Below are positions 48,290 to 59,700 of a stretch of 64,000 nt of DNA, one piece after another. Source of the stretch: Gnetum montanum (Eukaryota; Streptophyta; Gnetopsida; Gnetales; Gnetaceae). The notes beneath the pieces were generated by a model, which saw only the letters and a program-made list of their open reading frames with translations, had not been told where the DNA came from and searched no databases. Numbering within the stretch: position 1 is the first letter of the stretch; each line of letters starts with the position of its first letter. The position numbers and the translations under genes were made by a program. The stretch lies in NCBI GenBank assembly GCA_015680685.1, contig MNCI01020108.1:88292-152291 (forward strand). The letters are read 5' to 3'.

Positions 48290-49500
48290 ATTTTACCTTA
48301 TGCATGATGAATCCTCACAAGGCTTGACTACTACTCAGAAGGATGTTATATGCAAGCGATCAAAGCAGTATGTCATCATAAGTGATAACACATTATGTCA
48401 ATGATCCTATGATGGCATACTCCTAAAGTGCTTAGGTAAAATCAAAGCCAAAATAGTCCTAGACGAGGTTCATGAGGGTGTTCATGAAGGACATATAGGA
48501 CCTAAAGCTATGGCTGCTAAGATTAGATGGTTAGGCTAATATTGGCCCCATATGGAAAATGATTGCCTACAAAAGGTTAAGTGTTTTGACATATTCCAAT
48601 GGTATAGCAACCTCATAGTACCACCAATTAAGTTGCCTACCACTCAAATAACATGGTCATTTCAACAATGGGGGTTGAATATCGCTAGACCTATAATGCC
48701 TAAGTCTTCAACGAGGCATAGCTTCATTATCACTACAACCAAATACTTTATAAAGTGAGTTGAGGCTATTCCCCTAAGAAAGACTACATTTGAGCAGGTT
48801 TGCAAATTCATCTTAGATAACATTATAGCCCATTTTGATATATCCATGACCATAATTTAGTAGCCAGGAAATAAAAGATTTCTATCATGATCTAGGAATT
48901 AAGCATTCTTTCTCATTGCCTTATTACCCTTAGGTCAATGAACAAGAAAAAGTGAGCAACAAGGCCATCATCAACTTGCTCAAAACAATGCTCAATAGCA
49001 GCAAGTGCAAATGGCATGAGCGGCTTATCCAAGTACTATGGGCATATAGAACAACCTATTGCATGATAACTGGTGTGATTCCTTATAGCCTGGTTTATGG
49101 TTCTAAAGTTGTTTTACCTCTTGAGTTATAGGTGCCTTCACTCCGAGTAGCCTTGACTGACTTCACCAATGATGAGCAAAACAAGGAGTTATAGACAACA
49201 ACCCTAGACTCAGTGGAGAAGTAGTGTATGCAAGCACTTGCTCACATCAAACACTATTAAGAGAGGCAAAAGCGATAGCATCACCATAAATTGACCAAGC
49301 ATAAGATCAAGGAAGGTGACCTCATCCTCAAAGACATCCAGAAGCATGTAGACAAATTCTCAACCAACTAGGAAGCGCCATTTCTCATCACCAGAGCCTA
49401 CAAGAACAGTGCATTCAGAATAGTCAACATGGATGGAAATGAGCTGGCCAATCCAGTCAATCATTTCTATCTAAAGTCATACTACATGTAGTTAACAATC
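48290..49500 (+). pseudogene. Integrase of the Tat-like element
   Basis: The zinc-binding region shows VHEGVHEGHIGPKAMAAKI (48467-48525), then KCFDIFQ, where the second Cys of CxxC is lost. The core reads WGLNIARPIMPKSS (48670-48710), with the first catalytic Asp replaced by Asn. The second Asp region near 48850 is disrupted by stops and a frameshift. The C-terminus is readable: EGDLILKDIQ (49314-49343) and AYKNSAFRIVNMDGNELANPVN (49400-49460), ending before the polypurine tract. Inactive. Confidence 0.83.
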
Positions 49501-49617
49501 ATCAACAAGAGAGCCTAATTTTAATGGCCTGCCAAGGCCTAAAATTGGTGATATGACTTGCAATGGTGTTTTGTATTCTTTGTCAATGCCTCTTGGGTCA
49601 ATCCTCTAGACACCAAC

Positions 49618-49630
49618 AAAGAGGGGCCAT
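49618..49630 (+). promoter_or_regulatory. Polypurine tract of the Tat-like element
   Basis: AAAGAGGGGCCAT lies directly before the 3' LTR start TGAAACACC, as expected for plus-strand priming. Confidence 0.75.
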
Positions 49631-51284
49631 TGAAACACCACAAAAATTTGCATGTTATAGTCAAGTTTCATCATGTAGCTTTCACCTCATGAAACTCAAG
49701 ATAAAATTTTTTTCTAAATGTGAAGATTGTAATCCATGAGGGGTAATCTCACATATTCCATACTTTTGGGAATGAAAATACCTTATGAGTGGTCAAAGCC
49801 TCATTCCCCAAGTGAAAAAAGTTACCTAGTGTTTATATTTGGTCTTGGGGGGTCAAAATGCCTTTTGGAAAGCCAAAAATGGTAACTTGATGGGTTTTAG
49901 GGGGGGTATGCACTTTTCTATGCTAAAAACATCTGCAGGGGTAAATTTCACCCACCCCTACAATGGAGGGATGGGGATTTCCACGTTGTGGGGATTTCCC
50001 CCTCAGCGTGGAAACCTTCTCGTTTTCTCCTCCCCCCACCGCCTCCCTNNNNNNNNNNNCCCCCCCCACAAAGTGTCAAGACTACATGCACAACACGGAA
50101 ACCCTTCTCCCTTAGCATGGAAATTTTCCCCCTACTTGAAGGCTCCACCCCTAGTGTAGAAACTGCATGCCCCTAGCATGGAAGCCAAAAAAGCCAAATT
50201 TCATCATCCCATGTACTCTAACGTTGATTATCCACTTCAGAAAGCATGATAGAAGGCTCAACATGGAAGATTCATCTCTATCATAGAATGTCTACCCCCA
50301 TTATTATTTATAATAAATATAATGGCCATGGGGTTTTAGCACTTACTATAAATGGTAACCCTTCAAATTTGAGCATCCATCTTACTTGTATGAGGTAGAA
50401 TTTTGTAGTAATTTGACAACCAATTTGCAACAATTGTGTATTCAAAACATAGACAAATTACAATCATTTTGCAACAACATTCATGGCCCAAAATCTATAA
50501 AACCAAAATCCAAACACCATTTACAAGTTTCACACACATTTGCAATTACGTACCTTTGGCATTGGTTCCACGATTTTTGTAGTTCTACACTTTTGACAAT
50601 TCAATACTATTGGCATTGTTTCCATAATTTTTGACAATTTCACACTTGGGCATTTCCAAGCACTCAAGAGCTCTTACAATCCCCCATACTTGTATTCTCT
50701 TGAAACCTAACATGGAAGCACTATAACTCTATTACCCTGAGACTTGTGTTTTTTCTAGGTGTCAATGCTACATTGTTGGGATCCCAAACCCCTAGTGTGA
50801 AGCAACCTAGCAACCAAATTTCTCACTTTTTTTCATCTTCCAACTATGACCAAGTTGTAGATATGCAATTTGTAGTAGAGGAGGTTTGAAAGCATCAAGA
50901 ATATCTTACTACTCAGATCATGGAGTAAATCACATTAGCTTCAATGGCTTTGAACTCCTATCTCAATGAACCTTACTTTGCTCTCTCATGGGCATTTCTT
51001 TTACACATTTCTGAAACTCATTCTTTATTATTTTAATAAAGTTTTAAAGTTTCATTTTATGTGCAACTTGTATTTGGTTTTCATTTCTACAGATCTATAT
51101 TTTTTATTTTTTTGCACTTTATTTTCTCAACCCACCATTTTGCATTTTGTAAGTCCTTGGGTGATCTATCGAACCATCTAGGGTACCTCAAACCCCATTT
51201 TTTTAGAGGCCCTAGGGATTCATGGTTGAGTCTATTGTGGCAAATCCATCGATTTTCTAGTGATCAATTTTTCTGGTTGCAACA
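49631..51284 (+). repeat. 3' LTR of the Tat-like element
   Basis: 1654 bp including 11 unknown bases. It starts immediately after the polypurine tract and ends TTGCAACA. It contains about 80 bp (near 51200-51270) absent from the left LTR. Confidence 0.87.
50049..50059. other. Assembly gap, 11 N
   Basis: Unknown bases flanked by CCTCCCT and CCCCCCCC in the right LTR, at the place matching the gap in the left LTR. Confidence 0.95.
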
Positions 51285-51800
51285 TACTCAATCCAAGCTT
51301 TGTTAAAAAGTAGATGCCCTGAAGACTGTCTTATCATCAAGGTAATATCAGGAAAACCTTCTAACCAACATATTATCCAAGTGGAGCCTACCCTCAACCA
51401 CAGGAGCAATATTAGCAGTAGTGGTAGTAACCACAAACATGGGTAATGCCACCACCAAGGCAATAATATTTATATAGGAAACCAAACCCTTATGGATACT
51501 ATGTTCAATGTCTAATATCTCTAGTAGACACATCTATTCAAACTTCTTCTCCTTATTATCCACTAGAATACTATAGACCTACTACTCCAAGGATGGATCA
51601 GAGTGCTCATGCACATTCGCTAGTTGCTAGCCCATCAAATCCCCCTTCTAGTCCTTTGCCACCAGGGCCACTACCTACTATGTAAGGAGAATTTTTGTCA
51701 CAAGCACAGCAAAGGAGAGCTGCAGGGGCAATGAACATACAATTAGAGGATCCTACCAATAACACTAAGGACTAGAAAAAGAAACATTCTTTCTTTAGAA
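51285..51800 (+). pseudogene. Gag, 3' part, of the gag-protease element
   Basis: The gag of the element interrupted at 30091 resumes here. A Pro/Ser-rich stretch (SPSNPPSSPLPPGPLP, 51630-51675) is followed by RRAAGAMNIQLEDP and KKHSFFRTSLD (51715-51815). These match the minus-strand sister gag's CAMNINENAK and KKCYFFRT near 23600-23650. This pairing shows that the Tat-like element split one gag. Confidence 0.68.
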
Positions 51801-51959
51801 CAAGTCTAGACAAGGCTGGTAGAGTTAGAACTTCATCAAGACCAACTTCTCCTACATTAGACCCACCTATCAACAATAAGCTTCTGACATCATTCAACAA
51901 AAACAAGTAAACTATTATGCTTATAGAAATATTCACAGACTAGATTAAAGCAGGGTCAC

Positions 51960-52365
51960 TCCCTAAGAAGAGAATTGATCCAAGAGTTCCTTTGATGTAT
52001 TTACGAGTAACTAAAAATTTGCCATGCAAAGCTCTACTAAACTCAAGTTTTGGGATGAATTTGATCTCTTACAAAACATATCAAGCATGGAACCTTCCAC
52101 CATTGAAGGAATGTAATATCATATTAGAGTTTGCATATCAATCTATTGTCATTTCCTTGGGATAGATTAGGGACGTGGCAACCACCGTCAATGCATGGTC
52201 TTATCTAATAGACTTTTTGGTAATTAATGTAAAAAAAGCTAATAAGGAATTTCCAATTATCATGGGGAAAGCATGGCTTAGCATAATCAATGCTAAGCTA
52301 AGCATGAGAGATCTATCTATTGAGATCTCAAAGGAGGATAAGCATGAAGCCATACATACACAATG
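51960..52365 (+). pseudogene. Aspartic protease remnant of the gag-protease element
   Basis: The frame reads VPLMYLRVTKNLPCKALLNSS (51986-52048). It continues with NLISYKTYQAWNLPPLKECNIILEF and, after a stop, FLVINVKKANKEFPIIMGKAWL (52210-52275). The retropepsin pattern is ALLD(T/S)G...NL...., with a later ILGRP(F/W)L loop. Here the catalytic Asp is Asn and the Gly is lost, so it is dead. Reverse transcriptase should follow but the sequence runs into the spacer signature at 52812. Confidence 0.6.
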
Positions 52366-54906
52366 AATCCCATGCATTATTGTTGAAAGAAGAGGGTGCA
52401 GTCGTGGATCTCATAACATTAACACAATTACCATACCAATCCACAACAACAGTGAAAAAAAAGTGTATGCAAAAGAAAGAGAAAGGGCCACCAAATCAAA
52501 AGATATCTTGTGACCAACAACTAAGAAGCTTCAACCATCCAAAATATGCATGGAAAAACCTGACTCATTTATTAATTTCCATTCTAAGAAAATGACTCCA
52601 ACTAAGAACCCAAAAATTATATTAATAAATTATAATCATACACCAATAACAAAATAAACTAAGGACATAAATGATCAAAACTCAACAACCATCAAGATCA
52701 CATGGGATAATCATAGAGAAGTCAAAGTAATAAAGATGGTACGTGAATCACCCATAGTGTATGATCTAGGAGACCTAGGGAGCATTTTCTGAACACTCAT
52801 CCATGAGTTTAGTCATGGGGGAGACACTTTACCTTGATTCTAGAGTTAATAAGTGCTTTCCCATTTTTTGTTTTATAGTTCTTTTTACTTTTCTATTTCT
52901 TGATATAATTTTTCCTATTATTTTATATCTTTCATATTCTTTAACATCTTCTTATTCTTTCACATTTGTCATTTCTTAAAATTTTTATATTCTTTAACAT
53001 TTTTATTCTATTTCCTTTGTACATAATTTTTTATTGTTAATAAGACATGTTAAGAACAAAGGTAAGATATAGCCCAATAACATAAAGATTCCTCTATGTT
53101 ATCAAGTCTTAAGGGATTGATTATTCGAACAATGAGTTCACACCATCCATTCCATTAATAAGAGGTTCTTACGTTGGCCATAATGATATTCTTTTCCATC
53201 ATATAATTAAAAATAAACTTGTGATCATTATTCCTAAACTGAAAAGTGAAGAACTGAGTGGGAATGTAAAGGGTGTGACATCAAGGGGATTTGTGGATTC
53301 TCTTGGATTAGTTTTGTGCATTCTATAATGTTGCTAAGATTGTATTATATCCTTGTAGATCTGACGAAAAATGGGAGTAAGAGTAAAATAAGTGCTACCT
53401 TGAAAGGTTAACATATGAAGAAAATAAAAGAGCAAAGAATAAATTTCTGGGGCTTCCATTGGAAAGACATGTTACCCATGCTTGAAGGTAGGTGGCTTCT
53501 CATAAATCTAATTTTTTTTAAAAAAAAAAAGTACCATGAATAAACCCCTCCCTTGGACAATACACCAAGTGATGATACTCCTTGTAATTGTGGCAATCTT
53601 ACAACTATAACTCCAACTGATGAAATGATGCGATGTCAATGGAATGTGGTCTGGACTTGATTTGAATCTTGGACAGAAAGGCTAGTGATTACTTTAACCA
53701 CTAATAAAACATAAGAATTCATTATTCCTATGGTAAGATACCTCATGTCTTGATTTTTGCAATCCATTCTAAGTCCATTTGATCTCACTATAAGAATAGT
53801 CATAACTTGTGATTTTGTAAAATAGTGTAATTTTCTCAATTTGGTGTTACTAACATGTGTGTTTTGCTAAACAGGTATGCATTACATTCAAGTCCTTAAG
53901 TGCCTAAGGACACTTTTAAGTGTGTTTATACAATGGCATTAAGGGCTAGAACCTACTTTTGGAAGGATCCACTTGTATAACCATTATATCTTATACTTGC
54001 CAAGTGATTCCACATCATCTTGAACCTTCCAACATCAACAACATTAATAAAAACTTCTCATACCATTTACACTATCCATTTTGACAACATGGATTCATTA
54101 CCCTTTTTATCCATCTTCTAAACTTTCATAGCCTAAGATTCCTACTTTACACACTATATGTGCTAAAGTTTTCATGAAATACACATTATCTATCATCTAA
54201 GACCCCTTGATTCTACTTTAAACCTTCCTAATATTCACTAAGAATCAATTTTTATCCTTAGACTTTAATGGAAAATGAAAATTTTTGGGCCCTGATATCA
54301 GATCTACCCTAATGTCAGATCCCTAAGATCAAGTCTAACAAAACTTATATATATGCAAACACTTATCCAAATTTTCCATCTTTTTCCATTTGAGCCTAAG
54401 GGAGTTTTTCGAATTTTCTTCTCTAATTTGAGCTTTGACCTCCTAGCTTTTCCAAGCCATAACTAGCATGTTACTACTCCAATTTTCATGAATTTTGAAC
54501 CTATCTAATCCTAGAGTACTCATCTTAATCATGGAGGATGCTAGTGAGGAAAATTTGAGCCATTTTTTTTTTGAAAATTTCTAATGCTCGAATTGTATTT
54601 TAAGGGTAAGGATGAAAGGAAACTTGAAATTTTTAATGAAAAATCAATCATATTAACACCAAAACACTTAAATAATTACTCTTAAGGAACCATAACCATC
54701 ATTATGAGCTACAAATATGAATAAAATAGATAATTATGAAGGGTTATAAGAAAATCAACACTTATGGAAAAACTTTTTGAAATTTTTCTAACTCTACAAT
54801 CACAATAAACTAAGAACTTAATGTAACTAAGGGTATGAGTAAGGTATGAAATTGTTAAGAATATGTGAGAATACCTTAGTAATTCTAAATCCTTGATGAT
54901 TGTAGA
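52366..54906 (+). other. Post-protease tail and spacer of the gag-protease element
   Basis: A short basic stretch (KKKCMQKKEKGPP) lies near 52455-52495. The purine signature TTTAGTCATGGGGGAGAC at 52808-52825 is followed by a T-rich spacer that aligns with 3020-3990 and 7226-7861/13643-14220. Near 54290-54350 a U3-like segment (GATATCAGATC, AATGTCAGATC, TATATATATGC) precedes the extra ORF. Confidence 0.6.
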
Positions 54907-56500
54907 TGGCTCCAAAGAGAGGAGCACAAGGAGGACCTTCACAAGGTGCAAGCAAACAACCAAGAGGCCAAGGTAAAGGTCAAACCAGAGGACAAGAACT
55001 AGATCATGAGAATCAAGAAGCCTAATCATTCAATATCCATCAAGATAATCGACCCAAGGAGAGGCAAAGGAACCATAAGTGCAAGAAAAACATCTCGATT
55101 TGTCACAAGACTACCTCCAAGCTATTCAAGAGAGGTCAATTTTGACCATAGTCATTGTAGAGATGAATTTTGGCCCATTCATGAAATTTACTCCAAAAGC
55201 AGTAAAGATGCAACTTAAGGCATCACCACTATTGCCTACCCTATCTAATAGTGGTGAATGGTACCTTGGAGAAATCTATCAGTTCTAGCATAATAAGGAA
55301 GAGGGCACCATGGTCAAATTGGAGGAATCTCTATCTCATACTCAATCAAAACAATAGCAGAAGCTTTGAACATACCAAATGGAGTGAAAATAGCACATCT
55401 GTCTACAAGATCATATGCTGAAACCAAGAAATTATGACTAAAATAAGCATATGGTAAGGAAGATAAGGGATATAGTGAGCTAACTCTAGAAAAGTGAATC
55501 TATTTCAAAATTGACACCTATCACTTGGTCCTAACCAAAGGATTGAATAGGTTGTCCACCTATGCAGCTAGGAGAAGTACGATCCTAATGGGAAAATACA
55601 ACGCCAATATCACACAACTCTACTTTATGGAAATTCAAACATGGTTTGAAATGAAGGTAGGAAAGCCAACACATCCATTCTCTTACCTTCTTAAGAAGCT
55701 ATGCAAGTGAACTAAAATCCTAGAATACACCAATGACATTCCCAGGAGAGCAAAAAATGCTTCATATGCTGAATTGCTCAAACTAGCATCACCCAAAAAG
55801 GATCAGGGTGAAGAACAACAACAAGAGTAATAACAACAACAACAGTAGTAATAGCAAGAGCAACAGTAGCAACAACAAGAAGAGTAACAACAACAAGTCC
55901 CATCACTATCGTCATAGAACTATAGACCATCCATGAGTCATCTGCAATAGATTGCAAAGACCATTAGCTAGGGAACAAGGGAGGAAGCTAACCTCTATAG
56001 GGTTATAGATAGTGTCATACAACCTATAGTTTCAGCAAATCTTGGAAGTGGAAAAATCTCATTGCAATCAGGAGGGGGAGATCAATGGTCACAATAGATG
56101 TTTGGAAATGTTGCATCATTCCAAGTGGTGCTAGAGACTAGAGAAGAAACCACAATCATGATAATGTAGCACCAGGATGTAGTGGGAGCAACAAAGGTGA
56201 TTACTAATCATATCAAATAGTCTTTTAATGTACCTGTTGTGCCACCAACAAATCTAACTAAAGCTAGAGATGCCCAAATATTAGTTGGAATCTCGATGAC
56301 TCTTCCTGACCATGAAGATGTGCTCAATCAACTACTATAGATTAAGCAAGTAATGACATCACTTTTCAACATCCTAAGTGATGTCGCTGTAGTACAGTCG
56401 AAGTTAATTACTACCAAAGGTAAACTAGTCCTAGTAAAAACTAGGGCAAAACATAGAAGGAAAACTCCAAAGACTCCACATGTAGAAAAATAAAATAATG
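54907..56500 (+). pseudogene. Extra ORF (aORF) of the gag-protease element, with degenerate poly-Gln tract
   Basis: ATG at 54907 opens a basic, Gly/Gln-rich N-terminus (APKRGAQGGPSQGASKQPRG). Frames then shift. Readable parts are KGLNRLSTYAARRSTILMGKYNANITQLYF (55534-55625), with a possible core WFEMKVGKPTHPFSYLL, and NASYAELLKLASPK (55757-55800). A tract at 55815-55900 is made almost only of CAA, CAG, GAA/GAG, TAA and TAG codons: a Gln-rich run in which the stops are one C-to-T step from Gln. The last part (SMTLPDHEDVLNQLL, 56290-56340) ends near 56495. It holds the same position as 15000-17640, but similarity by eye is weak. I do not recognise the family. Confidence 0.5.
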
Positions 56501-56784
56501 CATATGCAATTTATTCTAAAACCCGGATCAGAATTTAGTTTTGGCGGAAATCCAGGGGGCTTGTTGGTTCCGCTGCTGGTTGGATTGTGACAAAACAGAG
56601 GGTGAAGGAACACAGCAAAACGGTCAGTTAAATGTAAGATTATCTGCATCATCAGGATTTCCTACAAAAGTAATACTGAACAGATACACTTGCTAGAGAT
56701 TTACACAAGTGTGCTTCAGAAATAGAACCCTGCAAGTGATTGTTCTGGCTACATTGATCCGGGTTTCCGGTATATTACACCGAA
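56501..56784 (+). promoter_or_regulatory. Upstream region and 5' leader of coproporphyrinogen oxidase
   Basis: About 285 bases separate the end of the transposon-derived frame from the gene's first ATG. No convincing TATA box was found, and the transcription start cannot be placed from sequence alone. An in-frame TGA near 56756 lies upstream of the ATG, so the coding frame does not extend further left. Confidence 0.4.
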
Positions 56785-59700
56785 ATGTCGAATGCCCTGC
56801 TAGGCTGCTGCGTGAATTTTACATATTGTTCTAGCACTGTGTCGTGGTGCTGGAATCTGAGCCAGAAACAGAGTCTAAGAAGGGAAATAGGCAGGAGGAG
56901 TTGCAGAGCGGAATTGACAATGGCAGGGAGACCTGAGACATTTCTGAAGGAAGTGGAAATCGTTTCAGGGGTCAACAGTGTGAGGGGCAGATTTGAGAAA
57001 ATGATAAGGGAGGTGCAGGATAAGGTGTGTATGGCTGTGGAGGAGGTGGATGGTGGAAAATTTAGGGAAGATGTGTGGGAGAGGCCTGGTGGAGGTGGAG
57101 GTATCAGCAGAGTTTTGCAGGATGGCAATGTCTGGGAGAAGGCTGGGGTCAATGTCTCTGTGGTTTATGGCAGCATGCCACCTGATGCTTACAGAGCTGC
57201 CAAGCCCACTGACAAGCAGAAGCTAGGCACCGTGCCCTTCTTTGCTGCAGGAATCAGCTCGGTAGGATTTTGGTTTTGAATGATGTTGCAGTAGTTTAGT
57301 TTGTTTGGATTCTGGTTTATTTTATCGGCGTTTAGAATTCTTTATTTTTGAAATTCTAGTAAGTATGATTTATTTGTTTATTTTTTCTTTATCCCCAGTT
57401 TTAATTAGATGGATGGGATAGGAAGTTGAATTTTTTCGCTGGGGATTTGGTTGGTATATATTTTTCAAAATTTTTAAAATGGGTTTATGTTTGAATGATG
57501 GTGCAATTGGGTTTAATTTGATTATGGTTTGAAATCTGGTTGATCTTTGCTTTTCGGTATTTATTTCGAAGTTGATTTAGTATTTTTTTTCCTTTATGGG
57601 TTTTTTGTTTCGATTGATATGAAGTTTAGATTATAGGTACTGAAGAACATCTGGGATACTCCAGATTAATGCAGATACATTAGCATGGTGAATTGCAATA
57701 GCGCGTGCTTTGTTCCCTGTTATGGTTTCTTTATTTCTGTAACTGTAATGTTTTGGATGTTAAGGCTTTGGTCTCCGAATCTAGTGGAGCTGTTTTCTTG
57801 CTAGCATCTGTAACTGGGTTGATCCTGGGTGCAGTACCTACTTGAAGAGGTTAGTATTTCGCCCATCTACCAATCTTCAATCCTCATGGACCCGGGATGA
57901 CTACTGTAGCTTTAGGTGATGATCTTTCTGTTTTTTTTTTTTAATGATACTTAAATCTTTTCCTGTCTCTTAGATGCTCAGGGCTCTTTGGTGGATGTAG
58001 TAAACCACAAGTGTCCAGAATTTTCGGAATAAGATTATAAATTCAGGTTTTGGCCAATTATACACCTGTGGCATTTATGGAAATTTGATTTTGGATCCCA
58101 AATGGGGTACACATTGGGTTTGGAGGGGGAAAAAATGAACAAGAAGGCATAATAGTCATGCTAAGCCAACATAAGAGCCTCATGTTCCCGCAACATTTTG
58201 TTACATTGGTTCAAATAGGTTCCATGTGTGCTTGAAGTGTGAAATTTTATCTTCTGGTGTTTCATTCAAAGAATAATCTTCCACTTTTTAAAAAAGGAAC
58301 TGTACCATTGGCATTTTCAGTTTGCGAACCACCCTTGTTTGATTTGTGTCATAATTTGTTATCATTATCTTACATTAATTTAAAGGAATCTAATTAATAG
58401 GTTTTTAAAAAAAGAATTTAAAAAAAATTCTTGCATACGACATTCAAAGAAAAAGTTTTGCATTTCATTGATTCTACCAAAATTAATATCAAAAATCAAG
58501 AAAATATACTCATTTGAGCAGGAATTATGTGAAATATAAAGCATGCGACCTTTCAGGGATTATGCAGAACTTCATTCATTATATTGAAATAATGGGTTTG
58601 TGAGACAACATAAGATCAATGAAAAGGCATTCCAACGTTATTTTTATTTGTTATTGGGGTTATTAATATGCTGGTAAATTTGAAAAAAAAAAATAATTAG
58701 GATCATATAAATAAACAATTGAATTGGACATTTAGGTGCTTTGTTGTAAGGGTTTTTGTACAGGGGAGTAAATGTTTTTGGCTGAGGGGCTAATTACCAA
58801 TGGTAGATTGGTAACACTAAATAATATTCTATCCATAATGCTCTATAAACTTGATGATGTAACACTAAATAATATTTTGTCCATAACATTTTAATGGAGC
58901 TTCTTTAGTAATTTTGGCCAAGAGGCCAACTACCAATCACATATCTCTAACACTAAATAATGTTCTTAACACTCAAGGTGCTGTTCATAACACTCTAGGG
59001 GCCACATTTGGTAACATTGAATAATATTTTATCCATAACACTCTAAAGACCCTATCATGCAACACTAAACAAAATGGAGCCTATCTAGCAATGGTGATGC
59101 CTATAGGCAACACTAAATAATATTTTTCTATAAAGCAACCAAATTTACCACCTTTTTACACAACTTCAAATCTTGATTTAGTTTTGCATTATCTGTGTGT
59201 TCTTGAGCTTTATATGTTCAACCATTCTTGTCAATTTTACTGCCTGTATCTCTGCCAAGTTCATCAACAAAATAAATTATATAATTGGTTATATATTGTA
59301 TATTTAATTTCAATGGTAAATGATTTACTATACATGCATGCAGAGGATTTGATAAGGGCATATATCTTTCTTTATGAGAAGAAAGAAGATTCTCTCTAGC
59401 AAATTATAGATATATATTATAAATATATGACTAAGTAAGTTAGTGTTATATATAGTTGCAGTACCATGGGGCATGCATATAATCAATCAAATGGATTAGG
59501 AAATATAGACATGACAGTCACTTTATGTAAAAAAACTGGGAGACAATGCCATGACATTTTTATTTTTAGATGTCTTTAATTTTTTAACCACATCTTTGCT
59601 TGCAATTTTATTGAAATTGTGAACAGTGTTGATTAACAGTAAAATGCAATAAAGTTGTGGCTATAACAACAGCCACAACATATTCGATTGAACTGCTTTT

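Larger units (their letters stand above)
30092..51284 (+). mobile_element. 21.2 kb Tat/Ogre-like Ty3-gypsy element
   Basis: LTRs lie at 30092-31578 and 49631-51284 (TGAAACACCA start; end GGTTGCAACA on the right). The flanks CACTC (30087-30091) and TACTC (51285-51289) are a probable 5 bp target duplication with one change. Order: LTR, leader, gag (32340-34220), protease (35440-35826), an extra 10.5 kb with an antisense spliced ORF and tandem repeats, reverse transcriptase and RNase H (46785-47690), a second archaeal-type RNase H (47865-48150), integrase (48290-49500), polypurine tract, LTR. The second RNase H is the hallmark of the Tat lineage (Ogre, Retand, TatV). LTR divergence is high, so it is old. 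Confidence 0.88.
27193..56500 (+). mobile_element. Athila/Tat-type element with gag and protease, interrupted by the 21 kb Tat-like element
   Basis: In order: LTR 27193-28076, primer site, gag (28370-30091 and 51285-51800), protease (51960-52365), purine signature and spacer (52812-54900), extra ORF (54907-56500). No reverse transcriptase, RNase H, integrase or 3' LTR is found before the coproporphyrinogen oxidase gene. The missing 3' LTR implies truncation near 56.5 kb. The 5' LTR interrupts minus-strand gag of a sister copy. Confidence 0.65.

Noticed and set aside
30092-51284. Endogenous pararetrovirus
   Set aside because: True LTRs, polypurine tract, probable target duplication, integrase and a second RNase H fit a Tat-lineage retrotransposon; no movement or coat protein features were seen.
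55815-55900. Alternative genetic code (TAA/TAG read as Gln)
   Set aside because: The pattern is confined to dead transposon frames and TGA and frameshifts occur too; coproporphyrinogen oxidase exons are free of internal stops. C-to-T decay explains it.
56921-56923. Alternative start of coproporphyrinogen oxidase at the ATG before GRPETFLKE
   Set aside because: It would remove the Ser/Arg-rich leader needed for plastid import; the upstream ATG at 56785 is in frame and preceded by a stop.
56775-57152. Minus-strand ORF of 125 codons opposite coproporphyrinogen oxidase exon 1
   Set aside because: Exact antisense of a conserved coding exon; its length follows from the codon use of the real gene.
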